Below are positions 9,001-17,700 of a stretch of DNA of 64,000 nt, one piece after another (positions within the stretch are counted from its first letter, which is position 1; each line of letters starts with the position of its first letter). The notes below the pieces were generated by a model. It was not told the DNA's origin. It worked only from the letters and a program-made list of their open reading frames with translations, and made no database searches. The stretch is from JAEZAF01 sp964395665 (lineage in GTDB: Bacteria > Chloroflexota > Anaerolineae > Aggregatilineales > Phototrophicaceae): contig CAYNDH010000007.1 in NCBI GenBank assembly GCA_964395665.1, positions 1 to 64,000 on the forward strand, read 5' to 3'. A program made the translations under genes and the position numbers.

Positions 9001-11348
9001 TTGTTAGCGCCGTAGGCATCGCCCTCTGTCAGCTTGGGGATCGTCAGCAGGCCGGAAGTGCCGCCGAAGATCACCGCGCCCTGTCCGCCGGGGGGGATGA
9101 ACTGATCCTGATAGAGCGTTGTGCCGTTGCTCATCAGGCCGGTGAAGCCCAGACCGCCGAAACCAAAACCGGGATCGGCGTTGAACAATTCATAGTAAAT
9201 CGGCAGGCTGGTGGACTTGCCGTTGTCAGCATCCCATGCGAAGTGATCGTCTTCGTCCAGAATCCCGTCGTCATCATCGTCGGGATCGTTCCAGTCCGAG
9301 ACAAGGAAGCCGTTGATTTCGGAATCGTCATTGTCCTGCGGGATGCTGGCCGGTGAGCATGGATTCGTGTCGTTGCGCGGGTCCATCTCATCGAAGTCAG
9401 TGTAACCGTCACCATCAGAGTCGAGTGTGTTATCGCTTCCGTCCGGTTCACAGGTTTCGGTATCGCGACCGTTGTAATCGGCGGGTTCAAACACCCAGAC
9501 CTTACTGCTGCTCAGACCGTAAACCGCTGCCCAGACAGTGCCACCGAAAATGTCGTTATCACCCTGTGCGGTGACATCCAGTGGCATCTGGCCGAAGCCG
9601 GTGACAAATGTCGCGTTACAGTTCGTCAGGCTGGCGTTCGGCGGGTTGTTGACCGGACAGTTGGTGACCGTCTTGCCATCCGCGCTCAGGATGATACGAT
9701 AGATCGGGCCTTGGGAGCTGAAACCGGCAGCCAGCAGATTGCCCTTCAGTGCGCCAGAGAAATTCGACGCCGTATATTCGGTGATCCCATTGGTGGATGG
9801 GCCGTAATTGGCAAGCGCACCGTCGGTCTGGCCGCTGTTACGGAAGTCGCATTCTGCCGGATACGCCATAGTCAGCGGAACCGGCGGCCAGTCTACCGGC
9901 AGCGACTGCGCGGCGAAATTGGGATCATTCGCGGGCAGGATCTGGGTGCGGAGATAGGCGTCATCGCCGCCGGGGGCGCTGGTGTGCGGCCCTTTGGTGT
10001 AAAGCCCTGCGCCAGCCGGATTCCCGCGCACGGGGACCGGGTGCCCACCATAAAATTTCTGATTGGGCAGCACAAAATTATAATCACCTGGTGAGAGCGG
10101 CTGAATGAAATGCAGCCCATTCTGATTGTTGACGAACGGGTCACCGCCGGGGCCGGTGCTGTTGGAGCCGGGTTCGCCGGGGATATAGTCATTGGTACAG
10201 GAACCCATCGTCGGCACGGTTGGCGGATAACCGGCGTATTCCAGCGGATAGTCGATTTCACCGGCGGGGTGACCGCCCCACTGTGAGTTGGCTCCGTTAT
10301 CGACACCATACATCCGGCCTTCATGTCCGGGGCTGGTCATGATGACGATGTCATAGAGATTACGATAGCCGGGTGAGTGGACCTGCACCGGGCCGCCGGG
10401 GACGATTTTGGCCTGATTTAAGCCATCATTTCCGCCGAAGGGATCGTTCGGCTCTACGCCGTTATAACCGGGATTATTGGGATCGGCGATGCCATTCGTA
10501 TTGGCGCGGGTGGGATCATCCAGCGTCGGCAGATCGTAAATCCATTTGTAGACATACGATTCAGAGCCGTAAAGTGAATTATTGGTCTTGACCGTCATCG
10601 CCTCAATGGCATTGAGATCAATGCTGACGACCGCCGCCGAATAAGCATATTCGGTGATAAATGCAAAATTATTGGAAGGCGCACCCGCGTTGGTTGAGCC
10701 ACCCACTGTCACATACAGCGTGTCCCCATCCGGGCTAAGCTGCATCCCATTGACCGCATGATTTTCTTCGGAACGGGGCAGGCCGCGCACCAGATCGACC
10801 TTTTCCCAGAACCCACTGGGATCATCGCGGGATGCGCCGTTCCATGTCAGGCGGGAGATCACACCGGAATTGGTGTCGAGATTCATTTCCGCACCGCCGC
10901 CAGCACCGATCCGGGGGTCGCTGGAAGTGACGTAAAGCACCGGGTTAATGCCCGTGCCGGTCACGTAAAGCCCGGTCACCTGACGGGTTCGCTGGCTGAA
11001 ATTCGGCGCCCCATCATCATTGTGATTCGGGACGTACTTCTGCACGAGATTGATCTGCTCGCTGTCAGTAATCACGTAATCGTTTGGCCCATTGCGGGTG
11101 ACCGTGTAGATGTACAGCAGGCCATTCTGCTGCGAGACATATAAACGGCCATCCGGCCCGAACTGAAGCGATGTCGGAGATACAAGACTCGCCCCAGCCA
11201 AACCACTGGCAGAAAAACTGATGGTCTGGGCATGAGCCGTAAATGTCATGCTCAATCCCAGAACCAACATCAATAAAACGGCTGAAAGTTTTAAAGTTCG
11301 TTTTTGTAACAGACTGCGTAGTTTGGGGAAGAGTTGTGTTGAAACCAT
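1..11348 (-). CDS. Giant secreted multidomain malectin/Ig-like protein (partial, C-terminus outside window)
   Basis: The ATG at 11348 follows a GAGGG ribosome site and opens a frame that I checked at 11348, 7547 and 530 and found continuous. It gives about 3782 residues and leaves the window without a stop. Residues 1-40 are a signal peptide ending in AHA. Then follow a sorbosone-dehydrogenase-like beta-propeller (about 45-625), an acidic thrombospondin-3-like stretch with SDGDGYTDFDE (635-710), a jelly-roll domain (710-955), malectin domains (1264-1420, with INAGGQAYTD, and 1532-1717) and BACON, He_PIG and cadherin-like Ig domains. Next are a carbohydrate-binding-like domain (about 1992-2170), DUF11 repeats (2646-2826) and a PKD-like domain near 3570-3660. 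A ~300-residue module starting with ITSVTFDLST recurs four times. Malectin domains bind sugars, so a surface glycan-binding or adhesive role is inferred. Catalytic activity of the propeller is unproven. Confidence 0.88.
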   Translation of the reverse strand, partial: MVSTQLFPKLRSLLQKRTLKLSAVLLMLVLGLSMTFTAHAQTISFSASGLAGASLVSPTSLQFGPDGRLYVSQQNGLLYIYTVTRNGPNDYVITDSEQINLVQKYVPNHNDDGAPNFSQRTRQVTGLYVTGTGINPVLYVTSSDPRIGAGGGAEMNLDTNSGVISRLTWNGASRDDPSGFWEKVDLVRGLPRSEENHAVNGMQLSPDGDTLYVTVGGSTNAGAPSNNFAFITEYAYSAAVVSIDLNAIEAMTVKTNNSLYGSESYVYKWIYDLPTLDDPTRANTNGIADPNNPGYNGVEPNDPFGGNDGLNQAKIVPGGPVQVHSPGYRNLYDIVIMTSPGHEGRMYGVDNGANSQWGGHPAGEIDYPLEYAGYPPTVPTMGSCTNDYIPGEPGSNSTGPGGDPFVNNQNGLHFIQPLSPGDYNFVLPNQKFYGGHPVPVRGNPAGAGLYTKGPHTSAPGGDDAYLRTQILPANDPNFAAQSLPVDWPPVPLTMAYPAECDFRNSGQTDGALANYGPSTNGITEYTASNFSGALKGNLLAAGFSSQGPIYRIILSADGKTVTNCPVNNPPNASLTNCNATFVTGFGQMPLDVTAQGDNDIFGGTVWAAVYGLSSSKVWVFEPADYNGRDTETCEPDGSDNTLDSDGDGYTDFDEMDPRNDTNPCSPASIPQDNDDSEINGFLVSDWNDPDDDDDGILDEDDHFAWDADNGKSTSLPIYYELFNADPGFGFGGLGFTGLMSNGTTLYQDQFIPPGGQGAVIFGGTSGLLTIPKLTEGDAYGANNNQLNAFQFGVDVGSSTGPYTVRGQINNPFFNGQAPENYQSLGMYIGTGDQSNYVKLVLIGHNGNNGFQFFVENNNAPGTDIVTSNISGVLNANEIELFFVVNPNDGTVVGQYALDGGPRVNIGMITLTGSLLNVVRGTYTNQGQPSALAVGVIGTSFGPAPEFGGTWDYIAVEQNPSDTDALVKIDTGGSINGSTFNSGFSLQNTSTGADITSVTFDLSTAMLPEVVFDPNGTAGDAVAKGFTPLSGFGGTISNHSFGSPYEGGFYKLTVNFSNFDPGQTLNFAVDVDPISIKGGSSPGPNDSGSVSGLELAGTTATVAFSNGETHEVELYRIQPNSIGGSVNIARNLIPAAPTISVLGQPTLPTTVYDDEQIIRVSAAPGSDVSLLQLEAGLFVEDLNGPYAGVGYDIDPYEVNSIIAVQEFDATIGAQGYVDFNVTLTRGDPEAGYHLFAAVRKATDGATSDLSNHAVLKYDPNAAPLVVARINAGGQAYTDTEGKQWNADQHFVNGNCYPANCANLVNVGIANTTDDFLYQNERYGNMGYAIPVPVVDQYIVRLHFAEIYHGVSNANGAGARQFDVSIEGTQVLNDYDIAADVGSAAAVVKEFTGIQVNDGVLNISFTNVVDNAKVSAIEVLRYDEGGSENPIVVNPVSDQSDLEGDVISLAVSASGGDGSLAYSATGLPADLTLNASSGLISGTVASGAADGGPNNNGVYPVTVSVDDNDANNSDVVSVSFDWTINKAVVVQPGEVLYRVNVGGPQLAAADGSDDPWSVDTAANPSPYRVEGGTSIFTASSSGAYTTPAQINMSDPSLTDAPAAPPALFETERWDAATLPEMAWAFPVDPGTEVELRLFFAELFSGIDVAGERVFDVQVEGSVPPALDNIDPFAVAGPKGAIMRSVTLTVTDGTLNIVLLHVTENPALKGIEIIIPEDTSPSLVFEPATASFTLLQGETDTQTYTISTSDGSALPGDLTLTALDTVTSNPPIWLTLDGETGYTVDSGGLDANTYTATITASGTGFASGTHTVTLIVSGGFVNNPPVIDPIADVTVTTGDTITVSVSATDEDDVDDTIALNLSIVDDSDSSTVPDAEYTFVDNGDGTGTLTWNTDSADQGSYTASVSASDGVNSPTTAAFGITINSPLVNQPPLVTNPGTQTNEEGDTVSLQIQATPPEQGQSLSYVADGLPPNLTINPTTGLISGEISAGTSGTGAYMEQNGLLVVEVESVAAIGDWDDSSLSADIPSPIAGAVGKYYEWFSGSSSGSVAQPNAGNTLRYPILIETPGLYRFQLRSAAPHNSEHNDAWASIKGTGSRAFARQGNALTPTANVALGNNFFKVYQNASNNTWIWTTTHVDNNGHQVFFQFDAPGVYNVEIAGRSTQFKIDRFALYLVDATHANNRYNNTQLTNLPASPQDSTGSGGAADNSPYTVEVTVTDNGTPSESSMVTFQWNVTEPGVVTNPGATVTVNANGGLFASTYDSNSMQITNTGDVEITGVSFDLRTAFMPDVVFDPTGTAGDSGAKCLTANSGAAAVGYVNPASACVTPFSVPQNGTNSADGYRVMSLAFTDFDPSESFGFSVDIDPTSIKGDASTGDAGSVSGLEMIGAKVTITFADGTTLVSPLWSDGSNGGSRVVAVVPEPAPAAPTIAIQGVPVTPAVVSNASQTVLITGPANATVALLRADARLYIDSGASGGYDIAPFEANEVIARQLYNVTLNSSGQGSIPVMLTQTDSPNAGPDGGLNHFVAVVTRPDGRTSFASNVIVLEYNPNVVTPSLVANPNSFTLTAEAGSTTAQNGSFTISTSTSSPVPANVLVSSNAAWLIPNAAQPGNFSVNPSGLPVGVHNGILTVSASGYNSTTVSVALTITQPDTPLLVVDKTADKQSVSFGEQLTYTITAENEGGASALDVVVTDMLPASTAFVSATSPCTHAAGVVTCNLGTLAAGGNSSLTIVVDVIADAESYTVSATNGAPFDVNDLSLTYNLPPEVQFISASPDADDAVCAETEGTLTCSFGVTSVGDTRYVEVFVTSQLQVTELVNAVSVTSSNAATATDSVTTPIENDTPGDPKALVEITPGLGLSASSYNNDSFIIINQSTEGITITSVSFDLSTGILPDMVFDPTGGGGDATAKCLTANSGAATVGYIVPANPCASPFSQPHNGGYDVMSMSFNDFAPGEIFTFSVDVDPNSIQGVAGAGNAGSVSGYELIGATVTVTFSNGSTITSNLYQEGSLGGSQAVVAENATTSPTIAVQGIPNTPATVNQQQQTIIVTGTPGDYVSLLVMDGRMFIASGDPPYDVSDTTYYANEAMSGKGLYTAQIGAGGTVNIPITLLLTDGGANPDGGLNHIIAVTSATPYAVDQQTSQTSNLIVLKYDPNATIRNLVIAPSSFTFNLNEGETDSTTYVVSSSDGSTLPSSAQMAVIDDDTNQPATWAGTTSAANQGTPYEFNVNATGLTPGTYTAKLIAGPVAGYQNAEATITLVVTDDGGDAEPKAFVGILPGSGIGSSTYDDGFTITNQSTGGVKITSVSFDLSTALFPNMVYDPLGTAGDVTSKCFTPTFGASATGQIDPGSECSAPFSQPRGNGGYDVLTVSFNDFDPGESFRFAVDVDPTSIEDSPNIAGPGSVSGLELAGTTVTVTFSDGTTLVGQTYRTQPSSNGSSENVLVLDADKTAPGLTVLNTTPTPSANGYQDAYVSTLNRTARISGPAGKRVTLMVVQSVLTTSNTIADPFEANNAQVITEYDATIGAGGTVDIPFTLANQTSIYYLMAVINGEQTSDSSVMWRLKYQSNASPVANAGPDQTVTDSDNNGTQAVTLNGSGSSDSDGTIVSYVWTEGAAQIATGVSPTVNFTVGTHTVTLTVTDDDGATASDTVTIIVTGGQTSTLPTVVSFTLINSETDQVIRTMVDGETINLQQTGNKLNIRAEVQNGTGPTTKSLIFNLSGPAIRNWTENSAPYALYSNDGNNYANWTPPLGSYTLLAIPYTASGGGGQAGTPLTITFMVVNQT

Positions 11349-11377
11349 AATGCCCTCAAATTCGCTCGTGGATACGG

Positions 11378-11977
11378 TTACGGAGATGATGATGGAAGCA
11401 CGAACGGCGACTGTATCATCTGCTCACAGTCACCATCGGGACACCATTGGATACCTTCGGGGGTCACATCTTCAGGGATCGCGAACAGCGCAAACCCGAT
11501 GAGGCTCTCTTCACGCGCCAGTTCGAGATCGTAAATCAGCGGGCTGACACCCTCTTCAACCTCAACCGGCGGATACGTGCTGCCGTCACTGTCAAACAGT
11601 GCGAGCTGTTCACGTTCAATCGTTATGGGCTGCTCGGCGCTGATATTGGTCACGGTGGCCGTCACAATCACAAACCTGTGATCTTCAGGCAGCGGCGGAT
11701 ACGAGTCCGGTATTTCAATATCACTATCAGCGGTGAATACCTGGGCAGAGGATGCCACAAGGGAATAAGCACTATCCGAACCCAGAGTCACTCGCTCATT
11801 GTTCTCTGGTGCGATGATCGTCACGGGGATGCCGGTGGGGATGGCTTCCTCTGTCGGATGTGCTGTGACAATCGGTTGTGCAGTAGAGGTTGGCGGTGAG
11901 TCTGCTGGTGACTGACATGCGCTGCAAAAGACAATCAACAGACAGAGGGCGAGTGCGAACCTGACGTTTGAAGCCAA
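11378..11977 (-). CDS. Lipoprotein with DUF4352-like Ig domain
   Basis: This 199-residue protein starts with TTG at 11977, about five bases after an AGAGG ribosome site. A hydrophobic segment ends in the lipobox FCSAC (Cys at about residue 20), so it should be a lipid-anchored extracytoplasmic protein. A Thr/Pro-rich linker follows. Residues 50-190 look like the telokin-like Ig fold of DUF4352, with the hallmark run VTATVTNIS and later a polar segment around a CPDGDC motif that could form a disulfide. Its stop lies only 29 bases before the giant surface protein, so the two are probably co-transcribed. A role in presenting or assisting the giant protein is inference from position only. Confidence 0.75.
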   Translation of the reverse strand: MASNVRFALALCLLIVFCSACQSPADSPPTSTAQPIVTAHPTEEAIPTGIPVTIIAPENNERVTLGSDSAYSLVASSAQVFTADSDIEIPDSYPPLPEDHRFVIVTATVTNISAEQPITIEREQLALFDSDGSTYPPVEVEEGVSPLIYDLELAREESLIGFALFAIPEDVTPEGIQWCPDGDCEQMIQSPFVLPSSSP

Positions 11978-12225
11978 GCTTACCTCTTTCTACTATATTA
12001 AACTGGATACGTTGTTAAGCTAAGTGATCAGAAGCGGCTATCCTGTTTGTTCTTTTGCTAATAATTCATGTATCCACTTGGCTAAGTGAACCATGTATGC
12101 ATCGTGTTTATAATAACATGAATCAGAGGTTAGACAATCAGGCAGGTAAGTTTTCGGCTGCTTTTTTACGATGTTCAATTCTGCTTCACGGACGATCAAC
12201 CCTGTCTCACGCCAAAAACCCTTTC
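11978..12225. other. AT-rich intergenic region
   Basis: This 248-base gap is richer in A+T than its surroundings and separates the DUF1616 gene from the lipoprotein gene. It probably carries the promoter for the lipoprotein and giant protein, for example a TTTAAT or TATAGT box near 11990-12003 on the minus strand. No convincing -35 partner was found. No gene is visible. Confidence 0.4.
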
Positions 12226-13215
12226 TTAATACATTCCTGTCCGTTCAGGCGAGATCCAAAGATTAAGACGGCGGTAATTTATAAGGTCCGGTGGTTGATG
12301 CAGGCGGATTTCAATACTTTGCTCATCAGATAAACTGGATAGATCCAGAGTAAGAGGGACTGAAAGCAACTCACCTGCTGCTAATGCGAAGACCGGACTC
12401 TCTGCAATCACCTGATCGTCATAAAATGCCTGAATAAAATAATGACGCGGGCCGTCTTCACCATTTACGATGACCGGCTCAATCTGTACGGACTGATCGC
12501 GTGACAGCACACGCGGATAATCCTCTGCCAGCCCTTCCCCGCCCAGCAGATAGAACTCTGTGAGATGCTGTGTGGAAGGCGGCATGATCAGCAGCAGCAG
12601 GGCAGCAATCCCTGCAATCAGGAAGGCTGCACCCATGATCCGATACAGCAGTCGGTTCACCCGATCCTGTGTCTGCCACCAGAAGCCAGCATCAGAACTG
12701 ATGCGGATCAGAAACCGTTCGGTCGGGTGAATACGGCGGCGGCGCAACCATGCGGCCAGCACTGCCAGCAGGGTATACAGGGCTTCACAGACGAAGATCG
12801 GCGTCAGGCTGATCGCGGTAAAGGGCAGATAGTCCAGCAGCAGCGCCATCGGGGGAATCGCCGCTACACTGGTCCCAAGCGCCAGTGACAGCCGTTCCAG
12901 CAGGGCCAGTTCGCCATCCCGTGGGAAGATCGCCGCCTGAAGGAAGTATCCCGGCACGAACAGCACAAACAGCAGTGCGAGAATCAGGCGCAGCGGTGAT
13001 AGCAGGGCATTTTCCACGGCCAGCGTGATGACAAACAGGCCGCCAGTCAGCAGCAGGAGCTTTAGCTCTCCGGTGAGGCCGAGGCTGCTGAATCTGATGC
13101 GGTTCAGCGCTGATAACGATTTCGTGGCCGTCTGTAAAAGACCTGTGCCCGACCGTTGTCGTACACTTGCAGCTCGTTTTCGAGATAGGGATGAGATTCT
13201 GCCTGTCGAAGCCAT
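12226..13215 (-). CDS. DUF1616 family membrane protein
   Basis: The protein is 329 residues from the ATG at 13215. Hydrophobic segments lie at about 52-67, 73-95, 105-130, 135-160 and 190-212. A conserved-looking extracytoplasmic C-terminal half (about 215-329) contains the NGEDGPRHYFIQAFYDDQ stretch. This layout matches DUF1616 proteins, membrane proteins often found beside polysaccharide genes with no assigned reaction. The chosen start overlaps the upstream gene by 112 bases, which is unusual. No good ATG, GTG or TTG lies just after the upstream stop, so the start is uncertain and the first ~37 basic residues may not be translated. It is the last gene of the glycan cluster. Confidence 0.7.
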   Translation of the reverse strand: MASTGRISSLSRKRAASVRQRSGTGLLQTATKSLSALNRIRFSSLGLTGELKLLLLTGGLFVITLAVENALLSPLRLILALLFVLFVPGYFLQAAIFPRDGELALLERLSLALGTSVAAIPPMALLLDYLPFTAISLTPIFVCEALYTLLAVLAAWLRRRRIHPTERFLIRISSDAGFWWQTQDRVNRLLYRIMGAAFLIAGIAALLLLIMPPSTQHLTEFYLLGGEGLAEDYPRVLSRDQSVQIEPVIVNGEDGPRHYFIQAFYDDQVIAESPVFALAAGELLSVPLTLDLSSLSDEQSIEIRLHQPPDLINYRRLNLWISPERTGMY

Positions 13216-14720
13216 AATGTCCGCTCAAGTTCAGATACGACGAAATAACGGGTGCCCTGCGCTACAGGCATCCCGGACCGGAAGCGTTCCGGTGAAACTT
13301 CAAAGTCACGAAACGGCATCGCAAAGCGCAGCCGTACATTTTCCCCTTCCCAGATCATCGGCTCGATGCTGTGATCCAGCACCCACTGCCCCGCCAGACG
13401 CTCCGAATGGGTGGTGAAGATCCAGTTGTTGTTGACCAGCGGCTCATTGGTGGATTTCATCAGGGCGAATACACTGAACAGCGCAAAACAACAGACGCCA
13501 ACGGCCAGCACCGTCCGCCGCAGTGCAGGATGCTGTGTGGACCATTTCAGCATTAAGGTGAGATCGTGCGCCACCAGTGGAATAGCCACCAGCATCAGCG
13601 GTGTAAACAGCCGCACCTGAATGTTTGAGCCAAGAATACTGACGCGATCAAAGAAAACAGAGGCGATCAACTGAAGGACGAAGGCCGGATAGATCAGCCA
13701 GAGATAGACCATCGGCAGGTCATATTCCGAGACTTCATTGAGCAGAAAGCGCGATACGCCTCTCAGCCATACCATCGGCGAAAAGGCCAGAATCAGCAGG
13801 CTCAGGCTGTTCAGCAGCGGATACATCCATGGAGTGATCCATGCGTTGGCGATATAGTTGTAGGCATTGGCTTCATCAGGACGATCCGCCCCGGTATTGA
13901 ACAGCAGGGCCGTTGCTGCATCCACCATTGATCCAAAGGCATTCAGCAGTGAGTTGGCTGGCGGATAGAGGTGGAAGAAGAACAGATACAGCAAAATCCC
14001 GCACGCCAGTGTCATAAACAGCAGCCGGAAGACCTGACGCCGCACGCTGTCGCTGACAGGCTGCTGAAGCTGCCCCCGGATCATCAGCCAGATCACGCCC
14101 GTGATCGAACTGACGGCCAGTGCCACGATAAACGACGACGCGAAGAAGGCGTTGCTGCTGATAAAGGCAAAGGCGATCAGGTAAAACGGCAGCATATATC
14201 GGGCAAGCAGGCTGGTGCTGCGATTAGGGTTGAAACTCTTCGTCAGCAGATACAGCATGAGCAGCGCCAGCATCCATGTGATCTTTTCATGCGAGCCGCG
14301 CCACGTGACGAACAGAAAATCCGGCTGAAGATAGAGCAGCAGCGTCGCCAGCAGCGCCGTGCTGTTATTCCGTGTGAAAGAGCGATAGGTGATAAACGCG
14401 ACAATCGGGAAAAAGCAGGCAATCGACGGCAGCACATAAATCTGAAGTGTCTGGACAGAGACGCCGCTGAGTTCCGCCAGAAAGACGACTACGCTCTGAA
14501 AAGTCAGGCCGTTGCCGTATGGGAAGCGGGTATTCATCAGCGAATCCGACTCCTGCACACTGAGGATAGAATGCGTCAGATGCAGGGTGTCGTTTTCGTT
14601 CCATGCACCGCCAAAGCGCAGGGTGGCATACCAGTACGTCGTGAGCGCGTACAGCGTTAAAAACAGCAGGATGAAATAGATCGACCGTGAAGGCCGTGGT
14701 GTGAGCGTCAGTTCACGCAT
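13104..14720 (-). CDS. GT-C-like polytopic membrane glycosyltransferase or oligosaccharide protein
   Basis: This 538-residue protein has about 11-12 hydrophobic segments (first at 15-32) and a large extracytoplasmic loop after segment 1. That loop holds acidic and polar residues (WNENDTLHLTH), as in GT-C and PMT-type glycosyltransferases, which use lipid-phosphate sugars. The C-terminal ~110 residues are soluble and predicted outside. The ATG immediately follows the TAA of the flippase gene (TAAATG), so the two are translationally coupled. The exact reaction is unknown. A ligase or polymerase for surface glycan is also possible. Confidence 0.62.
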   Translation of the reverse strand: MRELTLTPRPSRSIYFILLFLTLYALTTYWYATLRFGGAWNENDTLHLTHSILSVQESDSLMNTRFPYGNGLTFQSVVVFLAELSGVSVQTLQIYVLPSIACFFPIVAFITYRSFTRNNSTALLATLLLYLQPDFLFVTWRGSHEKITWMLALLMLYLLTKSFNPNRSTSLLARYMLPFYLIAFAFISSNAFFASSFIVALAVSSITGVIWLMIRGQLQQPVSDSVRRQVFRLLFMTLACGILLYLFFFHLYPPANSLLNAFGSMVDAATALLFNTGADRPDEANAYNYIANAWITPWMYPLLNSLSLLILAFSPMVWLRGVSRFLLNEVSEYDLPMVYLWLIYPAFVLQLIASVFFDRVSILGSNIQVRLFTPLMLVAIPLVAHDLTLMLKWSTQHPALRRTVLAVGVCCFALFSVFALMKSTNEPLVNNNWIFTTHSERLAGQWVLDHSIEPMIWEGENVRLRFAMPFRDFEVSPERFRSGMPVAQGTRYFVVSELERTLWLRQAESHPYLENELQVYDNGRAQVFYRRPRNRYQR

Positions 14721-17700
14721 TTACACACTGCGCCCCATATTCTTGGCAATCAGCACAAACAGCGCCGATGCACTGATCGCCAGACAGCCCATGATAATCA
14801 GGATCGGGATACCATTCAGCGGAAGTTCCTGATTCAGGGACAGTAACAGGTCGGCTTCTGCTACCTGAATCGGATCAACCGTGACCGCATCGATCTGAAC
14901 GGCTTCACGCTCTGAGATCCACTGTTCATCATCCCACACAGCATCCTGTGTCACTCTGGCGAACAGTTCCCATTCACCAGGGTTTTGCGGCTTCCAGATC
15001 GGTCGCAGGATGCGCTCTTCACCGGCGTTGATGTCCATGCCTTCTGTATGAATCAGCACTGTCTGGCTCTGCTGTCGGGCATACAGCTCGATCAGGGTAT
15101 TGTGCGCATCCTTCAGACCGTTATTGCCGATGCGAAGCTGAAGCTGGGTCGATGTGCGTTCCCGGACTGGCAGCGGCTCCATGCTGAAGGTCAGCGCAGG
15201 CGGCGTCAGCGGCAGAAACGAGACTGTGCCGCCAGCCGGGATGCTGACCACAACCAGTCCCGGATCGAGTCCATGCTGCGGCGCGTCGTGAAGATCGAGC
15301 ACAAAGCGGATGCCGCCATCAAAGGCGCGGACATCCGAAATGCTGGCGGATGCGAATCGCTGGACTTTCCCTGAAAACTGCTCAAACATCGGGCGGTACT
15401 CACCCTGAACGATGTCTGCTGCGCCCTGCGCCGCCTCAAGCCGGTTTTTGAGCGCCAGCCACTCTGTATGGGTGGTCGGTGGCAGCGTCTGGAAGGCCGC
15501 TGGCTCAATCTCTACGTGTTTTAACAGCACTTCGTCTTCGCCAGCATAAATCAGGTACGGATCGGCATAGAGCATCTGGCGCTGCACATCCCCATCAAGC
15601 AGATAAATCCACTGATCCAGCGTTTCATCACCGTTCAGGTTGTAGATGCGCTGCTGACCGCCTTCTTCAAAATTCCAGATGCCGTAATCGGCAAAGCTGA
15701 GGTGCAGCTTCTGATCGACGGGAGAGAAATACAGATAAGGCCGATGGCTGGATGTGTATGAAATCTCCCCACGCATCCCCGCGATCAGCGACTCAAACGT
15801 CGCGGGGATATCGACGTTGTATTCCTGCCCGGAGAGCATCCGCGACAGCAGGCTGTTACGAAAGTCGATCTCGTCTGTCCTGATCTGTGCGGCCAGCTCC
15901 TCATCCAGCAGCGGGACCGCCTCCACCGGTGCCCATTCATAAATACCTTCTGAACTGGGATAGCGAAAGGTCTCGGCGGCAACCAGCACTGAGATATCCC
16001 AGTCACGGGTGGTCACCCACTGCGGCAGATCGTCATAAGGGACTGAACGATAGGTGAAATCGGGGAAGATGGTTTCTTCCACCACCGGATACCGCCCCCC
16101 CAGCCCCAGCCTGAAATCCCATGACAGGTCACTGACGTCCGACTGATTCCATGAGTATCTGATTTCATTGATCGGAGAAGGCAGATTCCACGCCTTCGGG
16201 TCCCATGCATCGAAGTAACGGTGGCGAATGTGGAGTTCCGGCAGCGAATCGCGATCCTGTGCGAGATCATAATAAGCCTGCGCGATTTCGAAGTTGGCGT
16301 AATTGACCTTGCCTTTCTCCAGATACTCCAGATTGTGGACATGGAAGCCGTGCTCAATCGGATACCCATGGAACAGCGGCGGAGTCACCTTGCCATTTGT
16401 CCAGTCGATCTGGATGAACGGTGGAATATCGAAGTAATTCGTGCCACCTGAAATCACATCTGGCGCCGCCGTTTTCGAGACCAGAAACGGCCAGTGATTA
16501 AATCCCTGCGGCTGCACCGGCTCATACTGTCCGCTGTTGGCCCACAATCGGCTGCGCGTTGCGTTGATCCGTGAGGGGGTGTTAATCAGCAGCCGCCAAA
16601 GGTGATATTCGGGAATCCCGTCATTGTTGGTGTCAAGGAATTCAAACTCCATGTCCGGCTCACCATCCCGTACCAGAAACGGCGTCCAGATCGATGCAAT
16701 CGTGTTCAGAAGCTCAATTGAGGCCGGGATATTTTCATTCTCATCGTAGAGGATCGCGCCATCGGTCTGAAAGCGGATATTCCAGTTCAGCCTGCCATCC
16801 GGCAGAAACCAGTCCCCATTTGCGATCACCCTGATCACCGGCAGGCTTGATCCCGGTTCGATCACTCGCACCTCATTATCCTCAATCAGAATATCGACCG
16901 TACCATTGTTATTGTGATCGACATAGATCTGTGCCACGGTGATATTCGGATATGAAGAGAAGCGAATCACCAACTGCGCCGAGCCGTCATCACCGACATC
17001 GAATACCCAGGTGTCGCGGTGAAAATCCGCGATGCCGTTTCCGTCATCGTAAACGCGGATCATATCGCCTTCTCCAAGCAGAACCGCCGGAATCCTGATC
17101 GGCGATGTCGGTTCCTGCGCCTGGGCAGTGACCGGGATCGTGAACAGCATCATCAGGACAGCCACCGGGACAAAATACTTCAGGCGCTTCCCGAACGGCA
17201 TCATCCCGCCCAGCCGCTGGAGATCATCCAGTGTCAGGCAGCGGAAAGCGAACACCGCCGCCAGATAGACAACCACCGTAATCAAAATCTGGAAGACTGC
17301 CGATGCAGGAAGCAGTAAATAAGCCGCGAACGCCGCCCCACCTGCCGCGAACACCCGCAGAATCGGCCTGAAAAACAGACTGCCGGTGTGCTTTCGAATC
17401 AATGCGAGATACAGGCCGAAAACAGTCGCTTCCACCAGAATATTGGCGAGTGCGGCCCCTTGTATCCCCAGCAGCATGATCAGAAACGGATCAAGGATCA
17501 GCAGCAGCAGCGCACTGAGCAGATGGCGCTGGAAGACTGCCGTCTGTTTGTTGACAGAAAGCAGCAGGTTCAGCATCAGATGGGTTGGGAAAATAAAGAC
17601 CAGCGTGAAGCCAAACAACTGAAGCACACCCACTGACGGCGCATAACTGCTGCCGTAAATCGTCAGGATGAGTGTCTCGGCGCCGATGAAGATACAGACA

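Noticed and set aside
13971..14660. 229-codon plus-strand frame rich in Gln/Arg
   Set aside because: It is antisense to the membrane protein gene at 13104-14720; Gln/Arg richness is typical of the complement of Leu-rich membrane genes.
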